Source of the DNA: Bolinopsis microptera
Lineage: Eukaryota; Ctenophora; Tentaculata; Lobata; Bolinopsidae
NCBI RefSeq assembly: GCF_026151205.1
Contig: NC_087081.1
Span: forward strand, 16,965,058 to 17,029,057
DNA length: 64,000 nt
Reading direction: 5' to 3'
In this document: in pieces, positions 1-13,536 of the stretch
Layout of the letters: every line of letters starts with the position of its first letter
Position numbering within the stretch: position 1 is the stretch's first letter
The notes under the pieces: generated by a model
The model's database searches: none
Seen by the model: only the letters and a program-made list of their open reading frames with translations
Told to the model about the DNA's origin: nothing
Made by a program: the position numbers and the translations under genes

Positions 1-150
1 TCTGGCGTCAGTTCCGTTCAGATTTAGAGACACGTTCAAATAATCTGGCGTCAGTTCCGTTCAGATTTAGAGACACGTTCAAACAATCTGGCGTCAGTTC
101 TGTTCAGATTTAGAGACACGTTCAAACAATCTGGCGTCAGTTCCGTTTAG
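1..150. repeat. 43-bp tandem repeat, about 3.4 copies
   Basis: Units start at 1, 44, 87 and 130 with TCTGGCGTCAGTTCCGTTCA and are nearly identical. The array may continue left of the window. No coding content is seen. Confidence 0.9.
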
Positions 151-3100
151 ACGTGAAGGACGTAGTGTGTTCAGTTAGGTGCTTTAGTCACACAGTAGTA
201 TTGGTCAATTGCACGAGGTCTCGTGATCTGAAGTATTGGTCACACGATTGGAAGTGTTTTAAAGTTTCAATAAGAAACTGACTAAGGCCCTTGATGATCG
301 ACGACAAGAAATCACACCAGGATTGCATTTATATTTTAGTATTTTGTGTCTGATTCTGTGTTGACATGAGTAGATCACGGGGGTAGTCTGTTCCCCCGAC
401 ACAACTATTACACGCTACAGGGATCTGACCGTCCAGCGTAAGGATTCCAGATCTGCCAGATCCCTAACAGATATTTAGTGTTCATCATCTCTGAGCTTTA
501 TGAAATGTTAAACCATGCCCAGCTGCCCAGTAATGCCGGATATCATGATTTACCGAGAAAATGTTGAGAGCGCTTCCTTTTTTGACAGCCTCGGCAAGCT
601 TGAGACTGTGATTGGTATAAATGTGTTAAAAGTAGGACTAGTTGTAGAGCGGATTGTTGTTAAGTATAAAAAAGGCCGATGAAAAATCTGCTGAAAAGGC
701 TTGTAGGTTTAACAAGTTAGTAGATCCACGCAAGCTTTCGACACCATTCACGGAGTAAGGTAAACCCTGAAACAATTGTAAAGTTTCAACATCTGATATT
801 GATAAAATTGTTTATAACATCACCTGCAGTAACACGAAACTCTGATATATAACTGTTGTGGAGAACACGCCACAACTACTACAATCTACAGCTGAGATAT
901 ATTAAACTTGTGGTGGGGGATTGGTAGTGGGTACCACTCTGCTCATAGCACCGTACCTTGATCATCCCCCGCACAATATCCTCTCAGAGCCAGTGAGATC
1001 TTGAAACGATTTTTAACACCAGTATTCACATACTAGCCAATCAACTCGAGTCAGTGCGCAGTCACGTGAGTGAGGGAGCCAATGCGGAGGGCGTCACCTT
1101 GTCACGTGACCTACGAACATCCAATCCGGTATTTGATCTATGGTTTCACAAGCTCCCGCAGCAGGATCTATCGAAAGTTTTTCATCACGATTTTTAAAAA
1201 CACTATCCTGTTGTCAACGATCAATCACGGCCCAGGGCAGTTTTATAGCTTCACCAGTGCCTGGCTAGAATTGATCTTTTAAAACTTGATAATATACCTT
1301 GCCGTATATTTTTATATTTTATATACCATATGTTCATTAGAATTATCCTGCAAATCTCCGAGAGTTCTGTGTTGGTAAGCTGCCTGTCGTTGACATGTTG
1401 CCCCGAATTTTTTCAGTTTCATGCCACGGTTTTTATTGTCCGCACACCGAATCTAAACGACTTCACAGCTGCTACCGATATGCTTTGAAGCCGATACTGC
1501 CAGCATTACTGATTTTCCCATTAACACTTGCCATCAGGCCACGTGGCTAGCTAGCTAATCTGAGCCCAGATTACAGCCGATGGCATCGCTTGGCACACAT
1601 TTTAAACTTTTGCGGACCAGGACTTGAAACCGGGGAAAGGTTATTTACTGGATGGGAATTTTCGTTCTAGTGTTTGTACTGACTCCTTGACAGTGATCAG
1701 TTCGCCTTGTAAGTTTGGTAAGTTTTGTACTGAGCTCTCTAAGATAAGTGAGATTGGCCTGACGTTTTGGAACCCTGTAAATGTGTAAGTTTGGACTGAC
1801 GTTTTGAGTCCTGTCAGTTTAGTATGATGTTGTATTACTAGTACACTGTTAGAGAGCCCGGTGCGAGGCTTCAGCACGGTCTAAAATGATGGACCCGATA
1901 TCTAGCGGTCGTTAGCTGGGGTGGAGGGATCGTTCGTTTAATGGGTGTTTAGTGAGTGGGGTATCAGGTCCGTTTACTTGTAGCAGCGTCTAACTGTCCG
2001 TGCTCTCACGGGTATTTGTTACTGTGTCGCTACTACTAGTACTACTTGATCGGGGGAGTCCGCACAGGATCGTGTGTCCGGTATGCTGCTCTTACGCCCA
2101 AATATTTTACTGCGCATTTCTACTGGGTTCAATCATTGGAATCAGTCTCCTGTACCACTAATCTAATAAACAGCATAATTTGAGAGACAAGATAAGCAAT
2201 TTTAAGTCGGCTGGATTTTAAATTTTTCCGATCGTTTCAACTTGTGGGAGATTTTTTAAGGATATAATTGTCTTCAGCTCCTTTCAGTTTTGCTTTAGTT
2301 TTTATTGATGAGCAAATTTCAGTTCAATGCTTCTTGTAATATTGTTTTCCATAACTCTGCGTTCTGACAGCTTTAAAGAGCTGAACTATCTTTTGATTGC
2401 ACCTGAATACTTTACCAATTCAATCGCCCTTCAATAAGTCAGAAAGTTCGACATTTGTAATACTGGTAATAAGTATTTAATTATTATCAGCAGATGTTTG
2501 CTAACTTCCCCCTTTCGTAGACTCCGTAATTACTCCGCTACTTAACGAGTAGAAGAGAGTATGTAAACACAAGCTAGCAGTTGGACGGTAGTGTTTCCAA
2601 TACGCAGATAATATATCGCACTTGTTTAACTTTCTAAAAACGCAATATTTGAGTTTCGTTACTGTGAATCTAGAGCTGCAAAATAGATCTCATCAGCTCA
2701 CTCATCTCCGGGGAGACCAGATGTCAAGTGTCAAGGTTCCGGATCGGACCAGTTTAATGAAACCTAATCAATGAACGGAGAATTACTCCTCCGGCATTTA
2801 TCATATAATATGCATACCGGCTGGCTCGTCAAAAAGGATGATGGACGTCTTGGGAATTTGGATGGTGACTTTATCCGCTCAATTATAGGACGAATGACAG
2901 GGGATTAAAATGATAAGTTTGTTCATTTGTTGATTGCATAAGTTATATTGAATAGGAAGACCGCCTAAGCCCGATAAGTAAAATATAATTACTTCTTCTA
3001 GAGTAAGGAATACTTTGATCTCAATAGATATTCCAGGACAGGTTGACTCCCAGTTTTTAAAGAGTAAATCTGATCATCACGTGTTCACGTGTTGATCACG

Positions 3101-6100
3101 TGTTGATCACGTGTATCTAAATCTAACGAATCTTTTCGGCGGATCTTATTCTTCGATATATACGGCAAATATGTCAATAATATTTAAAATGTTGTTATAT
3201 GAATAGGGACTCTCGTGAATTTGCGCATCTCATTCACAAGATTAATAGCCATGTTCCAGTATTTGGAGCTCATGAAACGTACTGGCAGTCATACTCAGCG
3301 TTTTATTTTTAAGAGAATTCTTATCAAGCTATGAAACATTATTACAATAGTCTAATTAAGAACAAACAGCTCTCAATATAACCCAGTATTATTTTACTAA
3401 TGATTCGCAAAACCTAAGTGGGGCATGTTTAACAGTTTAACATACTGCGAGGATGAGGAGGTGTACAGAAGTGGACTTCCAGGGGCCAAAAGTGACATGA
3501 TATCACACTATTCAATCATCAGCTCATCAGGCACTTACAAAACGTGCTCTTTTTGATTTTGCACCACGCACAAAATCCTGTTTTCACAATTTCATGCCCT
3601 CTTTTCAACAGATTCCTTTCTTCAGCAGAACCCTTGATATTATGATAAATATTAATAGATTTGGACGGGGACGGGGGGCCGGGGGGTGAACAACCTTTGT
3701 CTTGACATATGACGTGGTTCCGGAATTTGATTGGTCAACAGAAGGTGAAAGAATAATAGTCACGTGTAAGACAAATACCTCAGCTCCAGCCAGTAACAAG
3801 TGCTTTTATGAAGAGATCGACGTTTAGATGCCAACTTGTAATGTAGCATGATTACTACTACTACTACTACAGGTAGATAGGGCGCCTTATGGAGGTTGGG
3901 CGCTTGCCAGGGCAGGAACTGACGCAAGTTTCTTCACTGCCTACTGTTGAGTAGTTCAATGGCCACCGTGGTTTAAATGCTAATTGTACGTGACTGATAC
4001 AGCGCACGAAATAATAGACGAGCTGGGTGGGATTTTCCAAGATTTGAGGAACAAATAGGAGTGGTGAAGGCAAAACATAGCAAAAACAATTAGCCAAATC
4101 GGACTAACTTTGCCGGCGCTATTAGTGACGTCTGGAGACATTAGTTAAACTTAATAATTTCACGGTTCAATCCGAGCACTGGACGGGACTACTTTGCTGA
4201 ATGATACCCGGAGGATATGACGCCAAATCGCACTTAAATCACAACGAATATCAAGGTCACGGCTTCCCAGCAGCGGATAAGATAATCGCTCGATTTGGAG
4301 AACGGATTTATTATACGGAAAATTCGCCATAGGCTATCAGTAGTACTTCTAATGGGTGGAATTTGTAACTCGGAATAACGAACTAAGGAAGTTAAGGGTT
4401 TTGCAATCTGCTCAGAGCATTATATAAATACATTTTTTAAACCAGGCATTTTTGGTTCGTAAAGTCTAGAAAAATAGTTCAGCGACTTTTAAACATAATC
4501 TTAAAGTGTAGTTTTGTAAGATCTTGCCCCGAAAGATTTAAATATTATTTTATAACTAACATAAGGGATAAGTTTAGCAGTCACGTGATGCCCATATAAG
4601 GAATAACCTAGATAGGACACCAGCTCTTCTTCTGCAGAATTCCCTTGCACCACATCTGACTAGTAACGTATAGGATATCTGGAACCATTAAACTTAATCT
4701 ATTAGATAAGGGCGTGTCGTGAATAATGCATGCAATCAATTATAGTCCTTGGAAATATGAGCATGTAATGAACTATTATCAACGTTTTAAAAAATGTATA
4801 TCATTCATTAGCCAAAGTTGCGCTTAGAGGTAAAATTCGTAGCAGCGTTAAATCTAGAATTAGGCTACTTGAGGTGTGCATCTTATTTTGTGGGCCGTGA
4901 ATAAGTAAATACGGTTAGACCCATCAATAAAAATAACATAGCGGGAACTATATCTACTTATATTATATGCGATTGTGTGTCAGCAAACTTTTCTGATTCA
5001 TTAACAAACGAATCGTGAAGTACTCCAGTATCACTCTCTAGCTCAATAGAAATCATTGCTCTAGTCACGTGGGGAGGTCACGTGGTCATGGCACGTGAGT
5101 GAAACATGCTGGGACTGATCATCATGCTGACTTCAGTAATCATTCACTTTGAAGATGCTTTAAACAATACAGGATTGAACATAGTGGGAAGTAGACCAGG
5201 TGATTGGCTTGTCATGTCACGTGGTAGCGAGGTAGTGCCGTGATTGGCAGGATGGATCGTAAGATCAATATCTGATCGGAGACGCAGTGTGTATGAACGA
5301 TGTTTAAAGTTTTTTTTGACAATCGTGCTCCAGATTTCAGCGTTATTTCGTTGTTTTACCGACCTGTGTTCCGCTTGATGTTGGATAAAAACAATCGCTT
5401 CATGTTTTTCGCAAATTCGAACTGTCAACAGATTTTCAAAAAGTTGTCATCCAAACTTATTTGGGTTTTGCGTGACAAGAATTTGCAATTTTCGAGGAAA
5501 AACGCTGACAATGGCCAATGACGAAGGATCAATTTATAATGATTCGTTACCTCCCTTCTGTGTGCTTTTCCTGGCATTCCTGGGACATCATCAATTGTTA
5601 TCGCTCATAAAAATTATTGTTAAACAGGAAATTATTCTTCTCAACATTTTCAACACCGAAGAGGGTTTATATATTTTTGACATGCCTAATCGGCCTATAG
5701 ATATTTCAACATCACTAAGTTCACCAACTCACGGCAAGCACTACTTTTGAAGTAGGCACGATAAACCGCTCAATATCCTCCGACTATCTGCAAAGTTATT
5801 TACCCTCCGCAAAGTTATTGCCACAGATAACACAAGCCTCCGCAAAGTTACTACCAGGGATAAGGTTGGACGAATCAGGCAGTTGAGCTGGAGATGCTGG
5901 TGATTAGGACACTAATTGGGGACGTGTCAGCAGAGCAGTTATACCAATACTTCAGCCTACCCTCTCCACCGCGCTCAGGTGAATCTCCGTGTAGTACTGC
6001 TTGAAGCCACCCCTGTGTCATTCCCTGTTTAGTTTAGGGGTGTTGAAACCTCAGTCCACCCCCCAGCTGCTGGGAGTTCAGACCTGGTTCAGGGTCAGGC

Positions 6101-9100
6101 AGTTAAACGGCGGGCGGGTAGTGTCACGTGATACGACAGGGCTAATCATTCCCGGGGTCTTGTGATCATCAGAGCTGGGCGGGAGGTGAGTAGTTGAAAT
6201 TATCACGATTAGCTCAGCTACTTAAGGCTTGACAACCAATTAAACTGCCCAGAAATCGCCACGTGACAATTGTTTTACCCAATAAAAACTCGGGCTAATT
6301 TCTGATAGCCAACGAGAGTGAAGTATGGGAGGCACGTGGCCAGATTGAGCCAATGAGAGCGGGCGAGGAGGTTTAGATGATGATAGGCGGCCTAGGAGAT
6401 GTGCACGTGGCCCTCTCTGTCGACAGCCTGAACAATCTTTTGAAAAACTTTTTCATCCTGCAACGTGATGATTGATACCTGCTATCACATGACAACTATA
6501 TACTCTTACATGATTGCTACTTTAAGTTTCACTTGGTGTACAGCCTAACCCGAGTAACCAAGGAGTTTGATCCTAATTCTTGTTTACTCTCTCTCGCTCT
6601 GTGCTGCATCTCTCCTTCAAACATACCTCTACATCGTGCCAGTATTACTGCTATATTATATTCTGCCCGTTCTATTGGCGATGGAATTTACTCTTCCCCA
6701 CTTGACCTTGGCTTGTTTGGGCGATTGTCTTCTAATTGGAGGAGAATTAACCCGCTCAACAACTTCAACACATACCGAGATTTATACAGGGCATTCCTCC
6801 ACAGTCACTTCACCTCAAACTATTCCTAGTTTCATCGCGGTAAGGGGATGCTGGCGGCAGGGCTGCCTCCAGGACACTCGGATTGGGATCAGCTTTGTGA
6901 GCCGGACTTTATCCGGTGGATAGGGTCGCATCCTGTACGTTTTAGGTCATCTCTGTTGATATTGGTCCAATCTTGCGGGCTTGATATGTTCTTGACAAGG
7001 TTGTCGGCTGTTTATATATAGGTGATATACCTTGTGGCTACATCACGTGGATTTACTGTGCTTTTCTTGCAGTACCAGCGCTGTGTTAGCAATTGAATAA
7101 AGTAACGTCACCTTTTTTAGGTTTTCAAAGCTCTATCTTCTATTTCTTGGTTTTCTCGACACTCTGATAGCTGTTTGTTGCTTAAAGTTGAGCATTGACA
7201 GACTGTATAAGGAATAAGAGCTTGGTTTTAAATCTTTCCGCCTTATCATTCTGCGACGACAGTGTTTTAGTGTTAAAATTGGTTGAATTCTATCAGCACC
7301 CAAAAAGTTTAGTCATTCGTTAAAATGTTGTGGCTTTAGATCGAGGGAGAGAGAGAGACTAGATCGAGGAGTATCTTGAAAAGGCATGGTGTCGGTATCA
7401 TTCCTTTTCACTGTCTCAAAATGGCGACCCCTGTCAAAGAGTTTAAAATATAGCCTCACACGGGACCACTGCTCTCACGTCACATGACAAGCCAGCAACA
7501 TTTCTAATCTGTAACAAAAGTTTGCATCTGGTCTGCCCGTTCCTTCAAAGATTTAATACGATTAGCAATTTTCCGTTTTTTTTTCTGATTACAGATTATG
7601 TTTGCTACATGTGGAACACTGATTTGGCACGATTCTAAAAATGATTTACAATCATATTAACTCTGACCTCTTCATGACCTCAAGAAGGTGCCGCCAGTAT
7701 TGATTAACCTCCACGATCCTGTATAGATCATTGATCATGTGATTTCAAACCATATGAAATAATAAGCACAAAAACGATAGCGAGATTGGTTCCTATATTT
7801 AATTAAAATGCAGGCTGCTCTTATCAGAACCACATCTGTTATCAAGACCCCAGTTTAAACCAGCCAATATTGTGCCTTTTCCAGTGATCACGTGGTGACA
7901 TGCCCCCAATCACGAGGCAGGACTCCAGGAGGTGGGCCAATGGGGGACCAGTCACACATTACGTCGGAACCTGTAACCGTATACATTGGGCAAAGATGAT
8001 CTGATAAGACTTTGATCGGTACGGTGAGCTCGTGGTAACGTTATACCTGATAATAACTTTGCAAAGCAGGCGAGTCATCTGATCGAACCTTATCAGTTGG
8101 AGGTAAATTGTATTATATGCAAGATTATGGTGGGTCTCAGGCAGTATTGTAAGCCAAGCCCTCCGCTTTGTCCGGCGACATTGTGGCGCCTGTATCCCTG
8201 CGGTTTTCGCTCCCACTTTCCATGCACTTTCAACTTCCATGTTTTTCTTGATTTCATTCGGGCGGATTAAGTTTTATGTTATCATAACTTAATTTAAACG
8301 TTAATTGAGACGCCCTGCTTTCCTATAGTTCGTTTTTAATTTTATCTTTTAAGTTTTTGACCACAATCGATGTGGGAATATAACCGAAACGTGGCTTATT
8401 TTAGTCTGGAAAGACTGGAAAATAAACTCACGTTGTGTTAAATACATCAGTGATGACCACGCAGACCACAACCAACTTCAAAAAGTTCCAATTTCACAAA
8501 TACTCCGTGATAACTGATATAGGTTACTTAATTGATTCACCGCAATGAACACGCTGTAATTGGTGCAAACTAAAATGCTCTAGTAATTGGCCCGTCTGTC
8601 GGTAGCGGTTCAGCCCAACATGTAACTTCTTCTGCTTTTATCCTCGTTCTATCATCATACGAATTAAACTTTTTCAGGTCGCAGAAGATTTATAATTCGA
8701 AAATTAATTACCCCAATTTTCACTTTCCAAATCATGGGCAGTCATCTCTTGAAATCCTAGAAAATTGCGGTATGAGCGACGGTTGATGACAGAGTCGTAT
8801 TATGATAATTCCGGTGGTTCACAATCGTAATGATGAGGCTCCGAGTGTTCTTCCTTTTGCAATTGTAAGCAGGTACGAGCCTCCTCTTTCTTAATATATT
8901 CTATATTAGCTGTTTTATAATTCCGGATAGCTATCTTTTCATGTATTTTTTAAATCTTATCGGTGAACACAAACAGTCATACATCTCATCCTTAACTTTT
9001 AGCTGTTCAAAATTTAAGCTTCTTGCTATTTACCGCCTATCTTGTATCTTTTCACTCGATTTGTTTGACTCGTAGTAAGTTTTCAAGGCTAACTTTTAAA

Positions 9101-10221
9101 CTGGGTCTTAGTGCCACGTAGAGAAGTACAACTGTGGTAAACACTCCCTGAAATCTAGCACCTGGTACCCACCCTGGTCCCTACTTCGTGGTCACGTGCC
9201 TCCCCCGCCCCAATCTCAAACCGGATTGATTAATGATTTTATTTAATAAATACGTAGAAATAACCTCTGCATCCTGCTTGTAGCCTTGCCGAAGCTATTC
9301 TTTTTATAAAAATCATTTAGTTCTTAATGAAATGAACTGAAATCCTTTCCTATGGTGCTAATCGAATCACGTCGAACTGTCAACCGGGCAATTAACCAAT
9401 CCCTAGCAATTATCTGACCCACGTGTCCCCGTTTAGCCAATCAGGGCACGATATCCTACTGTCACGTGTCTTCAGAGAACCAATGGGCTACCTCGTTCTA
9501 CTAGGATGGGTGACTCTATAACATCCAGTAATCCTGGTGGGCAAAATCTCAGCACTGAGCAGCGCTCTTCAAAGCGCACTGAAACACTGTAGTTGAGAAC
9601 CAGCCCCGGAAGTGGTTCTTGTCACTAGGTCACGTGGTCCGACGTCACGACGGCACGTGACCGTATCACGTGATAAAACCGAGAACTGCATGCGCCGATA
9701 AGAAGAGCTCGCTCGGATCATTTTACTTTTAGCGGTGTTAAGGCGAGTATTTTAGGTGCACACACGGTTATTTGTCTTCCACACCTTTTAGATTATATAA
9801 TACTCTAGCTACGTGATGACTGAACGTGTATTTAAATATTGTTGCGTTTTAACTAGATAACGGACCATCTCAGCTTACAGATTCCCTACTCAGAGCAGTA
9901 TTACACGGAGGTGGTTTTCCTTTAAATTGAGTGGTAGTCCCTCTTAACTTGTAGCCCTCTTAGTGTACTCCCTCCATTTTCTTTTAAAAGTCATGTACAC
10001 GTACAGTTACGAGTATTTTTTAACTTGCACCGACCTGCGTTTACACCAAAACAGTTACCTTTTTGCTTTTTGCTGCTTTTATGGTTCAAATTTGTTTATT
10101 TTATTTTGGTTCTTCACCCGGTTTGAACTGGTACATTTTATTTTTGTTAACTCTGGAACAAGTTCTGGGTGCTGTATTTTATTTTGGTTAAATCGGGAAC
10201 AAGTTCTGGGCGCTCTATTTT

Positions 10222-10407
10222 AGCTCATCTAACTGATACAACATCAACAAGGCGGCCTGACGTGACGTCATAACACGTGGTGTGACGTCATAACACGTGG
10301 TGTGACGTCATAACACGTGGTGTGACGTCATAACACGTGGTGTGACGTCACTGAAACACTGTAGTTGAGCTCATCTAACTGATACAACATCAACAAGGCG
10401 GCCTGAC
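10222..10407. repeat. CRE/E-box 20-bp array flanked by a 40-bp direct repeat
   Basis: The unit TGACGTCATAACACGTGGTG occurs about 4.5 times from 10262 to 10350. Each unit carries a full CRE (TGACGTCA) and a full E-box (CACGTG). A direct repeat of about 40 bp beginning AGCTCATCTAACTGATACAA lies on both sides (10222 and about 10367). The short string CTGAAACACTGTAGTTGA just right of the array also occurs near 9578. Confidence 0.9.
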
Positions 10408-12639
10408 ATTTCTTAATTCGAACAATTCCCAGCAGCGGATTGTAACAATGACTTAGGGAGATAATTAATCAGCACACTAGAAAACCAATGCAAACAAGGG
10501 AACACCACGTCACGTGATAAAAATGAGAGCTGATGACCAATGGGCGGCAGTGAGCTAATATGGATGATGTGAGCCCTCTCTGCTTTTGCTGCTCTATTTA
10601 CATGTTTTACTGTAAATTTCCCCCAGCTATTCTCTCAATTGGCTACCAGGTCTGAGCTTCATTTGTAATTAATAATTAAGCTAAAAGGCTTGATTTTAAT
10701 TAACCAAATTCTATCAGTAAAATTCGGACCCATACAACTGCCCGACCACCACGCTCCTCTCCCAATGATGTTGCTCACTCGGGTCAGTGCCATCCGGGCA
10801 GCTCTATCCTCTCTGCTCTGAACAGCAGGGCGCCGCTCATGAGGCTTCGGTCCTTGACTTCCGGAGAAAGGGGTGGCATATGAGAGGTTGCAGCCTGCTT
10901 TCAGTTCTCCTTAGTTCTAATCGTGTTAGCAGCACCTTCTAGTTCACCCTACCCTCACTTATTGCTGTAGGAATACCGCTCTTTAAGATCATTTCAATTC
11001 TAGTTGAAGCCTCTTTAGTGACTGTCTTTGTGGCGAGAAAGCCCTCCGTGATATCATGTAATAAATATTTGAAGATCAATTCACCTTTAACCCTACTATC
11101 ATCTCACTTTATCCGATCAGAGCTTTGAATAAAATGGTGATTTTTATATTATCTTAACGAAATGATTCTAGGCGTTCTGTTTAACATCAGCTTCAGAGAT
11201 CGATAAAACGAATTAATACCTCGCAATACCATTAAGATGATCACCCAGGATTATTTATTCCGTAAATCTAATGTTGTTGCACACCCAGCATTTTTATAAT
11301 AAATCTTGCACCAACTTTTAAAACTTTATCATATTGATACTGCCAACTATTTCTTAAATTTAACTCGAGATTTGCAAAGTTAATTTACTATTTAATCATT
11401 GTTGTCGGTTTCGTCTTCGTTACACACCAAGCCTATCGTTTTGTAGTTGAAATTGCACTTTTCTCGTAGCCTTACAAATACAGGAAATTTTCATCAGCCT
11501 GCTCAAAAAAGAAAAAAGGCGTCAAAGTTAGCTCCAATTGATTAAAGCGATTGAACACAAGATCTAAGGGTGCAACTATTGAACACGTGACAGCGGTCCA
11601 GCAATCTGGTTGGCTAAAAGGGTGAACTATCGGACGGCTTGGCTGGCGAACATCAGCTGCATCCTCTAACGTACCGGAAATGTAAAAATCAGAGGGGTCA
11701 GGAGCCTAATTGTTAAATAGAATCAATCAAGGGCGCTTGTGTCACGTGACAAATCTCTTCAGTCACGTGAGTTACTCCGAGCAGCTGATTGGTCGCAGGT
11801 AATCGGAGTGCAGCGGGTACCACTTGCCAGGTTTCCACTTCTTCCTCTGGGATTTGCGTGGATTCCATCCTAGTCAGAATGTTATTCAAACTCCCTCATA
11901 GATAATGTCGCATTCTTCTCCTTAGTAGCTCCTTCATTAAACTCATGATCGCGCTTTTGGTCGTTCATTTTCTACATGCAAGTTAAAATCTAGCCAAAAT
12001 GAAACAGCTGACATCCAATTAGCCACTCCCAGGGTCTCCCCCGCGTTTTTTCATTAGTTCACAGCATTAAGATGAGCAAAGTTTAGATTGAACGTGTCAC
12101 GTGACTTGGTCTAACAGGATGCACAAATGGAGGGTTCAGATAATCTTATTGTCGAAACTAACACTTGTAGGTTTTGAGAAGAACGGATTGCAATAAACAA
12201 TGATGCTGCCCGAGTGTTTAATAATTGCAGTTCTGTGTTCTGCTGTTTCTCGTAGGTTTGTGTAAATCGTAACGTTTATTTGAAGTCTGTAGTTACGTTT
12301 GATTCGAGTTTAAGAATGTTCTAAATTGGATTTTTTTAACGCATCACTTGTGATTTACCAGATCAGCTTTAATTTCTAGGAGACAATCCTGCCCACAATT
12401 TAACACAATCACATATCACGTGTCCGAATGTGACCCAATTAAAAGCCAGAAATATTTGATATTTTTCACATACCGGTACGAACAGGATATGTTATTAGAA
12501 GTGGATCATCATCATCAGTCCATTAAGGAGCAAGTAATTAAAAGACTCAGCTCATGTTATTCATACAGAAGAGTAACTTTTGGTCGTATTTTCTACGTAG
12601 TCAGTTGTGTTACATACAAATTATTGATATTGATAATTT

Positions 12640-12734
12640 CCATTACTCTATAATTGCGGTGTGCCCTCTAACCCTTTAGTTCCAACTCCATTACTCTATA
12701 ATTGCTGTGTGCCCTCTAACTTTAGTTCCAACTC
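12640..12734. repeat. 46-50 bp tandem duplication
   Basis: Two adjacent copies begin CCATTACTCTATAATTGC and end TTTAGTTCCAACTC, differing by one substitution and a small deletion. Confidence 0.8.
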
Positions 12735-13536
12735 TAAGAGTTGTTTTAATATGAGCTACATCTGTGGAGATTGGAAACATTGTTAGGTTTCCAGATCAGT
12801 AGACTAGAGGTTGGTTAAAGGGGCGTGGTCCACAAAACCAACATGTACCTGACTAAGTGCCTGCTGGGTAGAACTATAACTGTACTGCTCCCTCGCGGAT
12901 ATTAGCTCACATCTGTTTAGTTAGTAAGATTTACACTACACTCTCTCTCTCTCTCTACATACTTCCTTCTACAACTCTCTAGAAAAACACAAAATACAGT
13001 GAGTTAGACAGTAGCAATATGACAGCAGATAGAGCATGAGTTAACTCCAATCAGAGAGGGGTCATTACACGGATGAGGCAAGGATTAAAGATGGATAGTG
13101 ATGATAGGATAAATTGGAGTTAGCTTTGATGATGATAGACTAGATGATAGACCTGAGCTAGTTGTCAGTAGTTGCTGGGCGAGCTCGACGTGAGGGAGGA
13201 GGCTCGTTGTGACAAGTAGCCCAAACAAACTTAAACAAATAATCATTGTTCAAGGAAATCCAGGGTTAGGCAGGGAGGCGCGTGGTTGGTGGAACCCGGT
13301 CACGTGGGCGGATTACTGGGCGCTGATTGGGTGTTGCCGGTTAGGTCCCCGTGTGAAAGTGTTGTTGGTCTGTATCAAGAGCTGGGATCTTGTATGTAGA
13401 GACGGCTGGAGCTGCTGATTAGTTCCACTTTTAACTCTTTCCTTAACGTTACTCTTCTCACTGCACTCTCCTTCTTGTTTTGTTCGCACTTCGTAACCTT
13501 TTGTAGTCTCTGCCAAATTGCTTTTATTTTCAAGCG

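Larger units (their letters stand above)
151..13536. promoter_or_regulatory. 13.4-kb stretch without supportable exons, dense in CACGTG E-boxes
   Basis: I found no exon with conserved protein content on either strand; the open frames are short, overlap on both strands and look random. The notable content is CACGTG, often as TCACGTGA. By eye it occurs near 1062, 1101, 3078-3112 (four), 3761, 4582, 5066, 5079, 5091, 5218, 6124, 6260, 6333, 6402, 7045, 7888, 9193, 9420, 9463, 9630, 9652, 9665, 10274-10336 (four), 10511, 11583, 11742, 11763, 12096, 12417 and 13300. CCAAT/ATTGG boxes accompany several of them, for example 6236-6360 and 9395-9490. CACGTG is the core site of bHLH-zip factors such as USF, MITF/TFE and MYC/MAX; CCAAT is the NF-Y site. 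A cis-regulatory role for the downstream zinc-finger gene is inference. Confidence 0.45.

Noticed and set aside
5144-6923. Short open frames in the first 13 kb as genes
   Set aside because: They overlap on both strands, lack conserved content and are no longer than expected by chance.
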